A DNA stretch of 32,287 nt from an uncultured Pelagibacteraceae bacterium. Its GTDB lineage: Bacteria; Pseudomonadota; Alphaproteobacteria; Pelagibacterales; Pelagibacteraceae. Positions 9,039 to 15,534 of this stretch are shown here, in pieces (position 1 is the first letter of the stretch; every line of letters starts with the position of its first letter). The translations under genes and the position numbers were made by a program. A model generated the notes under the pieces. The model ran no database searches. It was not told the origin of the DNA and saw nothing but the letters and a program-made list of their open reading frames with translations. The DNA is taken from NCBI GenBank assembly GCA_902625035.1, contig CACNZK010000012.1, positions 1 through 32,287 on the forward strand, written 5' to 3'.

Positions 9039-9155
9039 ATGATTAAAAAGTTATTTAATGTACTATTTCAACCTAAAGAAAGCACCTATATAGATGCTAA
9101 AATTTGGATACAGAAAATTTTACTTGAAGAGAAATTTAGAAAGATTAATTCTTAA
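9039..9155 (+). CDS. Possible 38-residue hypothetical protein
   Basis: A short reading frame from ATG at 9039 to TAA at 9155 fills most of the 212-base gap between aceE and the thiolase gene. The peptide starts MIKKLFNVLFQPKE and has an amphipathic, lysine-rich second half ending in KFRKINS. I do not recognise it. Its stop overlaps the thiolase stop by 4 bases on the opposite strand, the same stop-to-stop packing seen for real gene pairs here. There is no clear Shine-Dalgarno sequence. It could equally be chance coding in the aceE upstream region. Confidence 0.35.
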   Translation: MIKKLFNVLFQPKESTYIDAKIWIQKILLEEKFRKINS

Positions 9156-10327
9156 ATTCTCTCAATACACAAAGCTATACCCATTCCACCACCTATACAC
9201 AGTGTAGCACAACCTTTATTCTTTTTTTGTTTTATCATTTCATGAATAAGAGTGACTAATATTCTTGCACCTGATGCTCCTATTGGGTGACCTAAAGCGA
9301 TAGCTCCTCCATTAACATTAACTTTATGCTCTTCAATGTTTAATTCACGTATTACTGCAATGCTTTGAGCTGCAAAAGCTTCATTAATTTCAAATAGATC
9401 TATGTCATTTAAATTCCATTTTGCTTTTTTGACTGCTTTACGAACAGCCTCTATTGGTCCAAGACCCATTAAAGTTGGATCAACTCCAACCGATGCCCAT
9501 GAAATTATCTTTACTAATGGTTTAATTGATTTTTTTTTAGCTTCCTCTAAAGTTGTTAGTAATAAAGCAGCGGCACCATCGTTAATTCCCGATGAGTTTC
9601 CAGGTGTCACAGTTCCATCTTTAAGGAATACTGCTTTTAATTTTTCTAAATCTGACCTAATTAACTCTTTTCGTGGATGCTCATCTTTTTCAAGATTGAT
9701 GCCATTTTGATTTATTTTAATCAGTTCTTCGTCAAATCTATTAGTATTAATTGCAGTTTCTGTTTTTTTTTGAGAATTTAGGGCAAAATTATCTTGTTCG
9801 ACTCTTGAGATATTAAATTTCTTTGCAACATTTTCAGCAGTTATACCCATGTGACAATTATTAAATGCATCTATCAATCCATCATTTATCATTGTGTCTA
9901 TCAAATTTTTCTCTGAAATTTTTTTATCATCGCGGTAAAAAATTGAGTGAGGAGCTAATGACATATTTTCTTGGCCACCTGAAATTACATTTTTTACCTC
10001 TCCTAATTTAATCGATTGATAACCTGAGATTACAGCTCTAAGTCCAGAGCCACAAACTTGATTTACTATATGTGCTGGTTTGGAAATATTAATACCTGCA
10101 TTTATTGCAGCTTGCCTTGCAGGGTTTTGGCCTCCACCCGCTGTAAGCACTTGGCCCATAATTACCTCATCAATGTCATCTTTGTCTAATTTACTTTTTC
10201 TTAAAATTTCCCTAATAACGATTGATCCTAACTTATCGGCGCTTAATTCTTTAAGAGATCCTTTATAAGCTCCAATTGGAGTTCTAATAGCCTCTACTAT
10301 TACAACTTCATTTATTGAATTATTCAT
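9152..10327 (-). CDS. phbA: Acetyl-CoA acetyltransferase (thiolase)
   Basis: Biosynthetic-type thiolase that joins two acetyl-CoA to acetoacetyl-CoA, or runs the reverse cleavage. The catalytic residues are all present: Cys92 in NQVCGSGLRAV, His347 in ALGHPIGASGAR and Cys377 in CIGGGMGIA, with the NEAFAAQ block between. At 391 residues it matches the AtoB/PhaA subfamily length. It stands alone on the minus strand; no acetoacetyl-CoA reductase or PHB synthase is beside it, so a role in polyhydroxybutyrate synthesis is not supported by context. Acetoacetyl-CoA could instead feed ketone or branched-chain catabolism. The symbol follows common usage for this family and is less certain than the enzyme class. 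Confidence 0.93.
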   Translation of the reverse strand: MNNSINEVVIVEAIRTPIGAYKGSLKELSADKLGSIVIREILRKSKLDKDDIDEVIMGQVLTAGGGQNPARQAAINAGINISKPAHIVNQVCGSGLRAVISGYQSIKLGEVKNVISGGQENMSLAPHSIFYRDDKKISEKNLIDTMINDGLIDAFNNCHMGITAENVAKKFNISRVEQDNFALNSQKKTETAINTNRFDEELIKINQNGINLEKDEHPRKELIRSDLEKLKAVFLKDGTVTPGNSSGINDGAAALLLTTLEEAKKKSIKPLVKIISWASVGVDPTLMGLGPIEAVRKAVKKAKWNLNDIDLFEINEAFAAQSIAVIRELNIEEHKVNVNGGAIALGHPIGASGARILVTLIHEMIKQKKNKGCATLCIGGGMGIALCIERI

Positions 10328-10399
10328 AATAATTTAAATTTGTCTTACCATTAAAATACACTAAAAAATGATATAGAATAATAAATAAAATTTAAAAAT

Positions 10400-10476
10400 G
10401 CGCCTGTAGCTCAACTGGATAGAGCGCTTGGCTACGGACCAGGAGGTTCTGGGTTCGACTCCTAGCAGGCGCACCA
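10400..10476 (+). tRNA. tRNA-Arg (anticodon ACG)
   Basis: A 77-base cloverleaf with encoded CCA. The acceptor stem is GCGCCTG/CAGGCGC, the D-arm GCTC...GAGC, the anticodon stem CTTGG/CCAGG with loop CTACGGA (ACG at 34-36), and the T-arm CTGGG-TTCGACT-CCTAG. ACG is normally edited to inosine and reads CGU/CGC/CGA. A possible tiny gene starts 13 bases downstream. Confidence 0.97.
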
Positions 10477-10489
10477 TAAAAAGATAATT

Positions 10490-10588
10490 ATGATAAAATG
10501 GTTGATTAAATCCTCTCTTCAGATGTCAGTTATTTATTTTTTTATAATTATATTTATAATTTTATTAATTTTAACATTTATACTATAA
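10490..10588 (+). CDS. Possible 32-residue single-span membrane peptide
   Basis: ATG at 10490 to TAA at 10588 encodes MIKWLIKSSLQ followed by an unbroken hydrophobic stretch of about 20 residues (isoleucine, leucine, phenylalanine), i.e. one membrane helix with a positive N-terminus (inside). It lies between tRNA-Arg and the thioesterase gene, 6 bases before the latter's ATG, so it could be cotranslated with it. The purine run AAAAAGATAA before the ATG is a weak ribosome binding site. I recognise no family. AT-rich DNA easily yields such hydrophobic strings by chance, so support is the position and clean frame only. Confidence 0.35.
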   Translation: MIKWLIKSSLQMSVIYFFIIIFIILLILTFIL

Positions 10589-10594
10589 AAAATA

Positions 10595-10999
10595 ATGTCT
10601 AAATCATTTGAACAAATAAGCTTAAAGCCTGGTTTTATGAAACATAATGGTGGAGTTATGTTTAGAAATATCTCTGAAAACGAATATGAATTTAAGTCAA
10701 TTATTAATGAAAATCATTTGAATGCGGCAGGCATAACCCATGGAGGATACTTAGCTGCTTTGATAGATGCTGGAGCAGGAACAGCAGTACACCGTAGTTC
10801 ACAAAGTGCGCAATGTGTAACAATTTCATTAGATCTTAAATATATTGGTGCTTCAAAAATTGGTGATGAGATTATAGGGCATGTAAAAATTCTAAAAAAA
10901 ACAAAAACTTTAGTATTTATGTTTTGTGAATTAAAATGTAATGACAAAATTATTACATCTGCTTCTGGAGTTTGGAAAATTCTTAAAATAAAGTCTTAA
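10595..10999 (+). CDS. PaaI-type hotdog-fold acyl-CoA thioesterase
   Basis: A 134-residue single hotdog domain of the PaaI/YbgC-like 4HBT thioesterase group, which hydrolyses acyl-CoA or aryl-CoA esters in the cytoplasm. The diagnostic segment is AAGITHGGYLAALIDAGAGTAV at about residues 44-65: the HGG turn and the following helix with its acidic residue line the active site. The strand CVTISLDLKYIGASKIGD matches the second half of the fold. The substrate cannot be inferred; no phenylacetate or fatty-acid operon surrounds it. It lies downstream of tRNA-Arg, probably on the same transcript, and ends 174 bases before the helicase gene. Confidence 0.82.
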   Translation: MSKSFEQISLKPGFMKHNGGVMFRNISENEYEFKSIINENHLNAAGITHGGYLAALIDAGAGTAVHRSSQSAQCVTISLDLKYIGASKIGDEIIGHVKILKKTKTLVFMFCELKCNDKIITSASGVWKILKIKS

Positions 11000-11173
11000 G
11001 ACTTTAGGTTTGATAGTAATTTGGACAATAAATCATATTATGTTAAACTAAATTTTTTAAGAACTATAAATGAGAACTTTTTATAGAACGATTCGGTCAT
11101 GTTTTAGTCTATTTTTGTTCTTTACGAGTAACTACATCTTGTAGATAAAATATTAAACATACTAAAGATAGAA

Positions 11174-13651
11174 ATGATTAAAAATAAAGTTACAGCAGTG
11201 CTCGGTCCAACAAATACTGGCAAAACTCATTTAGCAATAGAAACAATGCTCTCTTTTGATACTGGTATGATCGGTTTTCCATTACGACTTTTAGCTAGGG
11301 AAGTCTATGACAAAGTAATTAAAAAAACTAAATATGATGAAGTTGCTCTAATAACTGGCGAAGAAAAAATTATACCCTCCAATGCAAAATATTTTTTATG
11401 TACAGTAGAGTCAATGCCAATAGATAAAGATTTAGAATTTGTGGGAGTTGATGAAATTCAAATGTGTGCAGACCATGAACGAGGTCATATTTTTACAGAT
11501 AGGTTGCTAAATATGAGAGGAAGTAAACTTACAATGTTTATGGGCTCAAACACAATCAAAGGAATAGTTTCAAAATTGAATGACGATACAGAATTCATAG
11601 ATAGGAAAAGATTATCTAAACTTACTTACTCAGGTCATAAAAAAATTTCACGTATAAATAGAAAAACTGCAATTATTGCTTTTTCAACAGAGGAAGTTTA
11701 TGCAATAGCAGAACTAATAAGAAGACAAAAAGGTGGAGCTGCAATTGTTATGGGATCTTTGAGTCCAAAAACAAGGAATGCACAAGTAGAATTATACCAA
11801 TCAGGTGACGTTGATTTTTTAGTGGCAACCGATGCGATTGGAATGGGTATAAATATGGATTTAGATCAGGTGTATTTTTCAAATTTAAAAAAGTTTGATG
11901 GAAAAAAATTAAGGAAGCTAAATCTATCTGAGATAGGCCAAATTGCTGGAAGAGCAGGCAGATATCTCAATGATGGTAATTTTGGTATTACGGGTGATTG
12001 TAAGGAAATTACCGCTGAAGACGTTGAACTTTTAGAAAATCATAAATTTGAAAATATTAGAACATTATTTTGGAGAAACTCAGATTTAAATTTTAACAAT
12101 TCCACTTCATTATTAAAATCACTTGAAGAAAAGCCAAATAAAGATTGGCTTAGAAAAATTCACGAGTGTGAAGATGAAAAGGTTTTAAAGTATTTTTTAA
12201 AGAAATTGGACTTGTATAATTTAACAAATGCAAAAGAAACACTAAAGCTACTATGGGAATGCTGTCAAATTCCTGACTTTGTAAAGAAAACTTACGGAAA
12301 TCACATCGATGTCGTCGGAAAAGTATTCAATTTTTTAAACAGTGATAAAGGGGAAATATCAGATAATTTTATGCATTTACAGGTTATGAAGTTAGATAAA
12401 CTGGAGGGAAATGTAGACTCTTTAGCGAATAGAATTGCAAATGTGAGAACTTGGTCATATGTTTCAAATAAAAACAATTGGGTTGAAAACCAAAATTATT
12501 GGATTGAAAAAACTAAATTCTTAGAGGATAAACTTTCAGATAGACTTCATGAAGAGCTTACAAAGACATTTATTGATAAAAGGGCAAGTGTACTTGCTAG
12601 AGGTTTAAAACAAGATATGGAATTTGACACTAAAATTTTAGAAAATAATAATGTTATGATCGACGATCAATTTATAGGTAAAATAAATGGACTTAAATTA
12701 GAACTTGATCTTAAGAAAGGAGCTTTAGAGACTGATATTAAATCACTAAAAAAAGCTGCAAGAAAAACAATAGGACCAGAACTTGAAAAGAGAGTCCAAA
12801 TTGTAATTGATACAGGTTTAGTTGAGCTAAAAAATGACTCTAAGATCTATTGGAATAATGCAACAATTGGTAAGTTGATTCCTGGTAAAGATTATTTGAG
12901 CCCTAATATAGAATTGTTAGTGGATGACATGTTAGAACAAAATCAAAAAAGTAAATTAATTACTTTTTTAGAAAAATGGTTAAAGAATAAAATTTCAACA
13001 ATTTTAAAAAGTCTTTATGACTTAAAAGATCTAAAGGATAAAAACTCATCGATTAAGGCCTTAGCATATCAACTTTATGAAAATAATGGTGTTATTAAGA
13101 GAGATGAGGTAGCTGAATATTTAAAGAAATTAGACCAAAATGATAGAAAAATTTTAAGAGATCTAGGTGTAAAATTTGGAAGATATCATGTCTTTTTATA
13201 TAAATTGATAAAACCAGAGCCAGTTTCATTAAGAACCCTTTTGTGGAAAAATCATAATCAAAAATACTTTAATTTAGAACCTCCAACTTTTGGTTTAAAT
13301 TTTTTAAATGATAACAAAATTAAAAATAAAAACTTTATGTTACTTTGCGGATTTGAAAAATTTAATAATTTCTATATTAGAATAGACATTTTGGAGAGAT
13401 TATTTGTACAAATAATAAATTCAGATAAAAAAGATATGAAAGAAATAAAGATGATACCAGAAATGCTAAATTTATTGGGATGCAATAAAGATGACTTTAA
13501 ACAGTTGCTTAAAGCTATGAGTTATAAGATTTTTGAAAAAAATAACGAAATTTACTTCAAATATATACCCAAAAAGAAGGCAAAGTCTCAAAATAGAAAT
13601 AATATTAAAGAAAACCCTTTTGGTGTCCTAAAACATTTAAATCTTAATTAA
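11174..13651 (+). CDS. Suv3-like ATP-dependent RNA helicase
   Basis: An 825-residue superfamily 2 helicase of the Suv3 type, the family that unwinds RNA for degradation in mitochondria and is widespread in alphaproteobacteria. Visible motifs: Walker A GPTNTGKT (11-18), DEIQ (93-96) replacing DEAD/DEVH, motif V ATDAIGMGI (218-226) and motif VI QIAGRAGR (256-263). Motif V followed by NMDLDQVYF and the short spacing between motifs are typical of Suv3. The C-terminal half (about 380-825) is lysine-rich and helical with no motif I can name; it ends in a basic tail, a likely RNA contact. It is the first gene of a tight cluster with a TerB-like protein (4-base gap), ferredoxin and CarD. In RNA turnover it would act with a 3'-5' exonuclease encoded elsewhere. 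Confidence 0.88.
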   Translation: MIKNKVTAVLGPTNTGKTHLAIETMLSFDTGMIGFPLRLLAREVYDKVIKKTKYDEVALITGEEKIIPSNAKYFLCTVESMPIDKDLEFVGVDEIQMCADHERGHIFTDRLLNMRGSKLTMFMGSNTIKGIVSKLNDDTEFIDRKRLSKLTYSGHKKISRINRKTAIIAFSTEEVYAIAELIRRQKGGAAIVMGSLSPKTRNAQVELYQSGDVDFLVATDAIGMGINMDLDQVYFSNLKKFDGKKLRKLNLSEIGQIAGRAGRYLNDGNFGITGDCKEITAEDVELLENHKFENIRTLFWRNSDLNFNNSTSLLKSLEEKPNKDWLRKIHECEDEKVLKYFLKKLDLYNLTNAKETLKLLWECCQIPDFVKKTYGNHIDVVGKVFNFLNSDKGEISDNFMHLQVMKLDKLEGNVDSLANRIANVRTWSYVSNKNNWVENQNYWIEKTKFLEDKLSDRLHEELTKTFIDKRASVLARGLKQDMEFDTKILENNNVMIDDQFIGKINGLKLELDLKKGALETDIKSLKKAARKTIGPELEKRVQIVIDTGLVELKNDSKIYWNNATIGKLIPGKDYLSPNIELLVDDMLEQNQKSKLITFLEKWLKNKISTILKSLYDLKDLKDKNSSIKALAYQLYENNGVIKRDEVAEYLKKLDQNDRKILRDLGVKFGRYHVFLYKLIKPEPVSLRTLLWKNHNQKYFNLEPPTFGLNFLNDNKIKNKNFMLLCGFEKFNNFYIRIDILERLFVQIINSDKKDMKEIKMIPEMLNLLGCNKDDFKQLLKAMSYKIFEKNNEIYFKYIPKKKAKSQNRNNIKENPFGVLKHLNLN

Positions 13652-13655
13652 AAAA

Positions 13656-14060
13656 ATGTTTTTTAAAAAAGAAAAGAACGAAAATAATGACCTATCTAAA
13701 GTAGCTGCACTTTTAATTCACGCAGCTAAAATTGATGAAAACTTTTCAAAAAGTGAAGAAGTGATAATTAAACAAGCTCTTTTACAAATAGGTGCAAACA
13801 ATGAAAATTTGGAAAAAATATTTTTAGACGGAAAAAAAATTGAGGAAAATTCAAATCAAATTTTAGAATTTACAAAAGAAGTAAAAAACATGGAAGAAAA
13901 TGATAAAATAAAAATAGTTGAGACACTTTGGAGAATAATTTACTCAAATAACGAGGCGGATATTTATGAGACAAGTTTGATGAGAAGACTAGGTGGACTA
14001 TTATATATTGACAATAAATTAATGGGAGATATTAGAGAAAAAATTAAAAATAAAATCTAA
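13656..14060 (+). CDS. TerB-like (TerB/DjlA-fold) protein
   Basis: A 134-residue, all-helical, highly charged protein resembling the TerB family: [26 protein letters not shown] near residues 15-40 and [23 protein letters not shown] near 88-110 are the two acidic helix-loop segments of that fold, thought to bind a metal ion. The family was named from tellurite resistance operons, but single TerB proteins in alphaproteobacteria are of unknown function, and no other ter gene is present here. It sits 4 bases after the helicase and 2 bases before the ferredoxin, so it belongs to that operon. At this locus many alphaproteobacteria have an S4-domain RNA-binding protein instead (from memory of the gene order). 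Confidence 0.75.
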   Translation: MFFKKEKNENNDLSKVAALLIHAAKIDENFSKSEEVIIKQALLQIGANNENLEKIFLDGKKIEENSNQILEFTKEVKNMEENDKIKIVETLWRIIYSNNEADIYETSLMRRLGGLLYIDNKLMGDIREKIKNKI

Positions 14061-14062
14061 TC

Positions 14063-14389
14063 ATGACTTACATAGTAAATGATAAATGTATCAAATGTAA
14101 ATTAATGGATTGTGTCGAAGTTTGCCCAGTCGATTGTTTTTATGAGGGAAAAAATATGCTTGTAATTAAACCTGATGAGTGTATAGATTGTGGCGTTTGC
14201 GAGCCAGAATGTCCGGTAGATGCAATAAAAGCAGATACGGAGTCGGGCAGCGAAAAGTGGCTAGAAATTAACAAACAATATTCTGAAATCTGGCCTAACA
14301 TAAGTGAGAAAAAAGATCCGCCTTCGGATCACGAAAAATATAAAGATGAGCAAAATAAGTTTGAAAAATATTTTAAAGAAAACCTTTAA
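14063..14389 (+). CDS. fdxA: 7Fe-8S ferredoxin FdxA
   Basis: A 108-residue ferredoxin. Cysteines at 9, 12, 17, 21, 25, 40, 43, 46 and 50 reproduce the Azotobacter ferredoxin I pattern: one [3Fe-4S] and one [4Fe-4S] cluster, with CxxCxxxxCxxxCP then CxxCxxCxxxCP and a [14 protein letters not shown] strand between. The C-terminal tail of about 50 residues ([15 protein letters not shown]) is also usual for this subtype. It transfers electrons in the cytoplasm; the partner is not known here. It is 2 bases from the TerB-like gene and its last 44 bases overlap the start of carD, a conserved fdxA-carD pairing in alphaproteobacteria. Confidence 0.94.
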   Translation: MTYIVNDKCIKCKLMDCVEVCPVDCFYEGKNMLVIKPDECIDCGVCEPECPVDAIKADTESGSEKWLEINKQYSEIWPNISEKKDPPSDHEKYKDEQNKFEKYFKENL

Positions 14390-15197
14390 AAAAAAATCAA
14401 AAACAAAAAAATTAAAAAAGATCACTAAAACTAAAAAACCTAAGTTAAGGAAAATTAAAAAAATTACTAAACTATCTTCAAAGGTTTCAAAAAAATCAGT
14501 CAAAAAAGTTGAGAAAAAAAATGAAACTCAATCAGAAAACTTAAGAATTCCAAAAAATAACGAGCTAAAACCTGAAATTAAAAAAGTTAAAAAACAAAGT
14601 ACTGAAAAAAGAGAATACAAAATCAAAGACTATGTAGTTTATCCTAAGCACGGAGTTGGCCAAATAACTGAATTTAAAAAAATAAATATTGGAGGTATTG
14701 ATGTAGAAACTTACATCATAAAATTTGAAAAAGATAAAGCAAATGGAATGGTACCAGTAAATAAACAATCTAATTTGCGTCCACTCTCCACAATTAATCA
14801 AGTAAACAAAAGTATATCAATTTTAAAAAGTAAACCCAAAATTAAAAGATCTATGTGGAGTAGAAGAGCACAAGAATACGAAGCAAAGATTTCATCTGGA
14901 AAAATTTATGAACTTGCCGAGGTAGTAAGAGATTTGAACAAAGGCGACGATATAATGATTGATCAATCTTACAGTGAAAGACAACTTTTTGAAAAAGCTT
15001 ATGAAAGAATTATTTCTGAGTTTCAAATAGTTTTAAATGTATCAAAAGAGGAAACACAAAAAAAATTAGATAAAGCTCTAAAAAGAAATCTTACTAAAGA
15101 TGTAAACGAGGGAGATAAAACCCCTAAAACATCAAATAATAATGATTTACCTGTTGAAGAGTCAATTTCAGATGTTGAAGAGCAAATAGAGGATTAA
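14346..15197 (+). CDS. carD: CarD-family transcription regulator with lysine-rich N-terminal tail
   Basis: A 283-residue protein with a CarD/TRCF-type RNA-polymerase-interacting domain. From about residue 91 it reads [20 protein letters not shown], then the rest of the beta-rich module, the helical DNA-contacting part ([17 protein letters not shown]) and a long helix that includes [12 protein letters not shown]. CarD proteins stabilise open promoter complexes. Most alphaproteobacterial members are about 160-180 residues. Here the first ~90 residues are a low-complexity basic tail: 28 of residues 1-58 are Lys or Arg. The C-terminus is acidic ([14 protein letters not shown]). I chose the ATG at 14346 (MSKISLKN) because an upstream ATG at 14304 would overlap fdxA even more; a purine-rich GAAAAATATAAAG precedes it. 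An even later start is possible but no other Met exists in the tail before the domain. Confidence 0.85.
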   Translation: MSKISLKNILKKTFKKKSKTKKLKKITKTKKPKLRKIKKITKLSSKVSKKSVKKVEKKNETQSENLRIPKNNELKPEIKKVKKQSTEKREYKIKDYVVYPKHGVGQITEFKKINIGGIDVETYIIKFEKDKANGMVPVNKQSNLRPLSTINQVNKSISILKSKPKIKRSMWSRRAQEYEAKISSGKIYELAEVVRDLNKGDDIMIDQSYSERQLFEKAYERIISEFQIVLNVSKEETQKKLDKALKRNLTKDVNEGDKTPKTSNNNDLPVEESISDVEEQIED

Positions 15198-15239
15198 AAA
15201 AAACGCCTCCCACACAAAAAGTTATGAGAAGCGTTTTTT
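15198..15239. terminator. Bidirectional rho-independent terminator between carD and the basic peptide gene
   Basis: A hairpin whose arms AAAAAACGC and GCGTTTTTT pair perfectly, extended by TC/GA and CA/TG with two mismatches, over a loop of about 12 bases. It starts right after the carD stop. Because both flanks are A/T runs, it has a U-tract when read from either strand, and so can end carD (plus) and the peptide gene (minus). Confidence 0.85.
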
Positions 15240-15257
15240 ATAAAGAATACTAAGTTA

Positions 15258-15335
15258 TTATCTTCTTCTTCTTTTTTTAGCTTTTTTCTTAGCTTTTTTC
15301 TTAGCCTTCTTTGCTTTTTTTCTTCTCTTAGGCAT
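15258..15335 (-). CDS. 25-residue hyperbasic peptide (Lys/Arg/Ala)
   Basis: ATG at 15335 to TAA at 15258 encodes MPKRRKKAKKAKKKAKKK and ends in four arginines: 13 Lys, 6 Arg, 4 Ala, 1 Met, 1 Pro, i.e. 19 of 25 residues basic. Evidence that it is a gene: a strong ribosome binding site (GGGAG, 6 bases before the ATG; most genes here have none), a promoter with perfect TTGACA upstream, and a shared terminator downstream. Lysine is encoded by both AAG (5) and AAA (8), and arginine only by AGA. A 12-base unit (GCTAAGAAAAAA) repeats twice, so part arose by tandem duplication. The composition is like the C-terminal tail of histone H1 or a ribosomal-protein extension, suggesting nucleic acid binding (inference). 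I do not recognise a named family. Confidence 0.7.
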   Translation of the reverse strand: MPKRRKKAKKAKKKAKKKAKKRRRR

Positions 15336-15357
15336 CTTTAGCTCCCTTTTTTAGTTA

Positions 15358-15378
15358 AACGAATCAAAATGATTCGTT
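15358..15378. repeat. Perfect 9-base inverted repeat in the leader of the basic peptide gene
   Basis: AACGAATCA and TGATTCGTT flank a 3-base spacer. On the minus strand it lies 23-43 bases before the peptide ATG and downstream of the predicted transcript start (about 15381), so the RNA would begin almost directly with a hairpin. It could protect the short mRNA's 5' end, expose the GGGAG site, or act as a DNA operator. Confidence 0.7.
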
Positions 15379-15387
15379 ATTAAGTTA

Positions 15388-15416
15388 TTTTTATTTTTTT
15401 ATACACGTTATGTCAA
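15388..15416 (-). promoter_or_regulatory. Promoter of the basic peptide gene
   Basis: Minus strand: -35 TTGACA (15416-15411), 17-base spacer, -10-like TAAAAA (15393-15388). The region immediately upstream is a palindromic, A/T-only-flanked CTTTAATTAAAG (15419-15430) followed by A/T runs, which could serve as an UP element. A consensus -35 is rare in this window (rpsT has TTGACC). Confidence 0.6.
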
Positions 15417-15534
15417 TTCTTTAATTAAAGTTTTAATTTTAAAAAAAATAAAATTTAAAATAAAAATTTTTTAATAATCTAAAGTGTAAAAAAGTTAATG
15501 TTTATGCGCTTTATAATCAAATATTTTTATTAGA
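15417..15534. other. AT-rich spacer between basic peptide promoter and acyl-CoA synthetase
   Basis: This spacer belongs to the only gap over 300 bases (15198-15534). Besides the terminator, peptide gene, hairpin and promoter listed separately, it holds the palindrome CTTTAATTAAAG at 15419-15430 and long A and T runs. I see no further reading frame or stable GC-containing hairpin; weak A/T hairpins could end the acyl-CoA synthetase transcript. Confidence 0.5.

Noticed and set aside
11070..11144. 24-codon frame (MRTFYRTIRS...) upstream of the helicase
   Set aside because: No ribosome site, no hydrophobic or charged pattern, and no conserved feature; chance is likely. The remaining 11000-11173 gap shows no hairpin I would call a terminator or riboswitch.
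14304..14345. Upstream start for carD at 14304
   Set aside because: It adds 14 residues within the fdxA coding sequence without a ribosome site; the ATG at 14346 has a purine-rich site before it.
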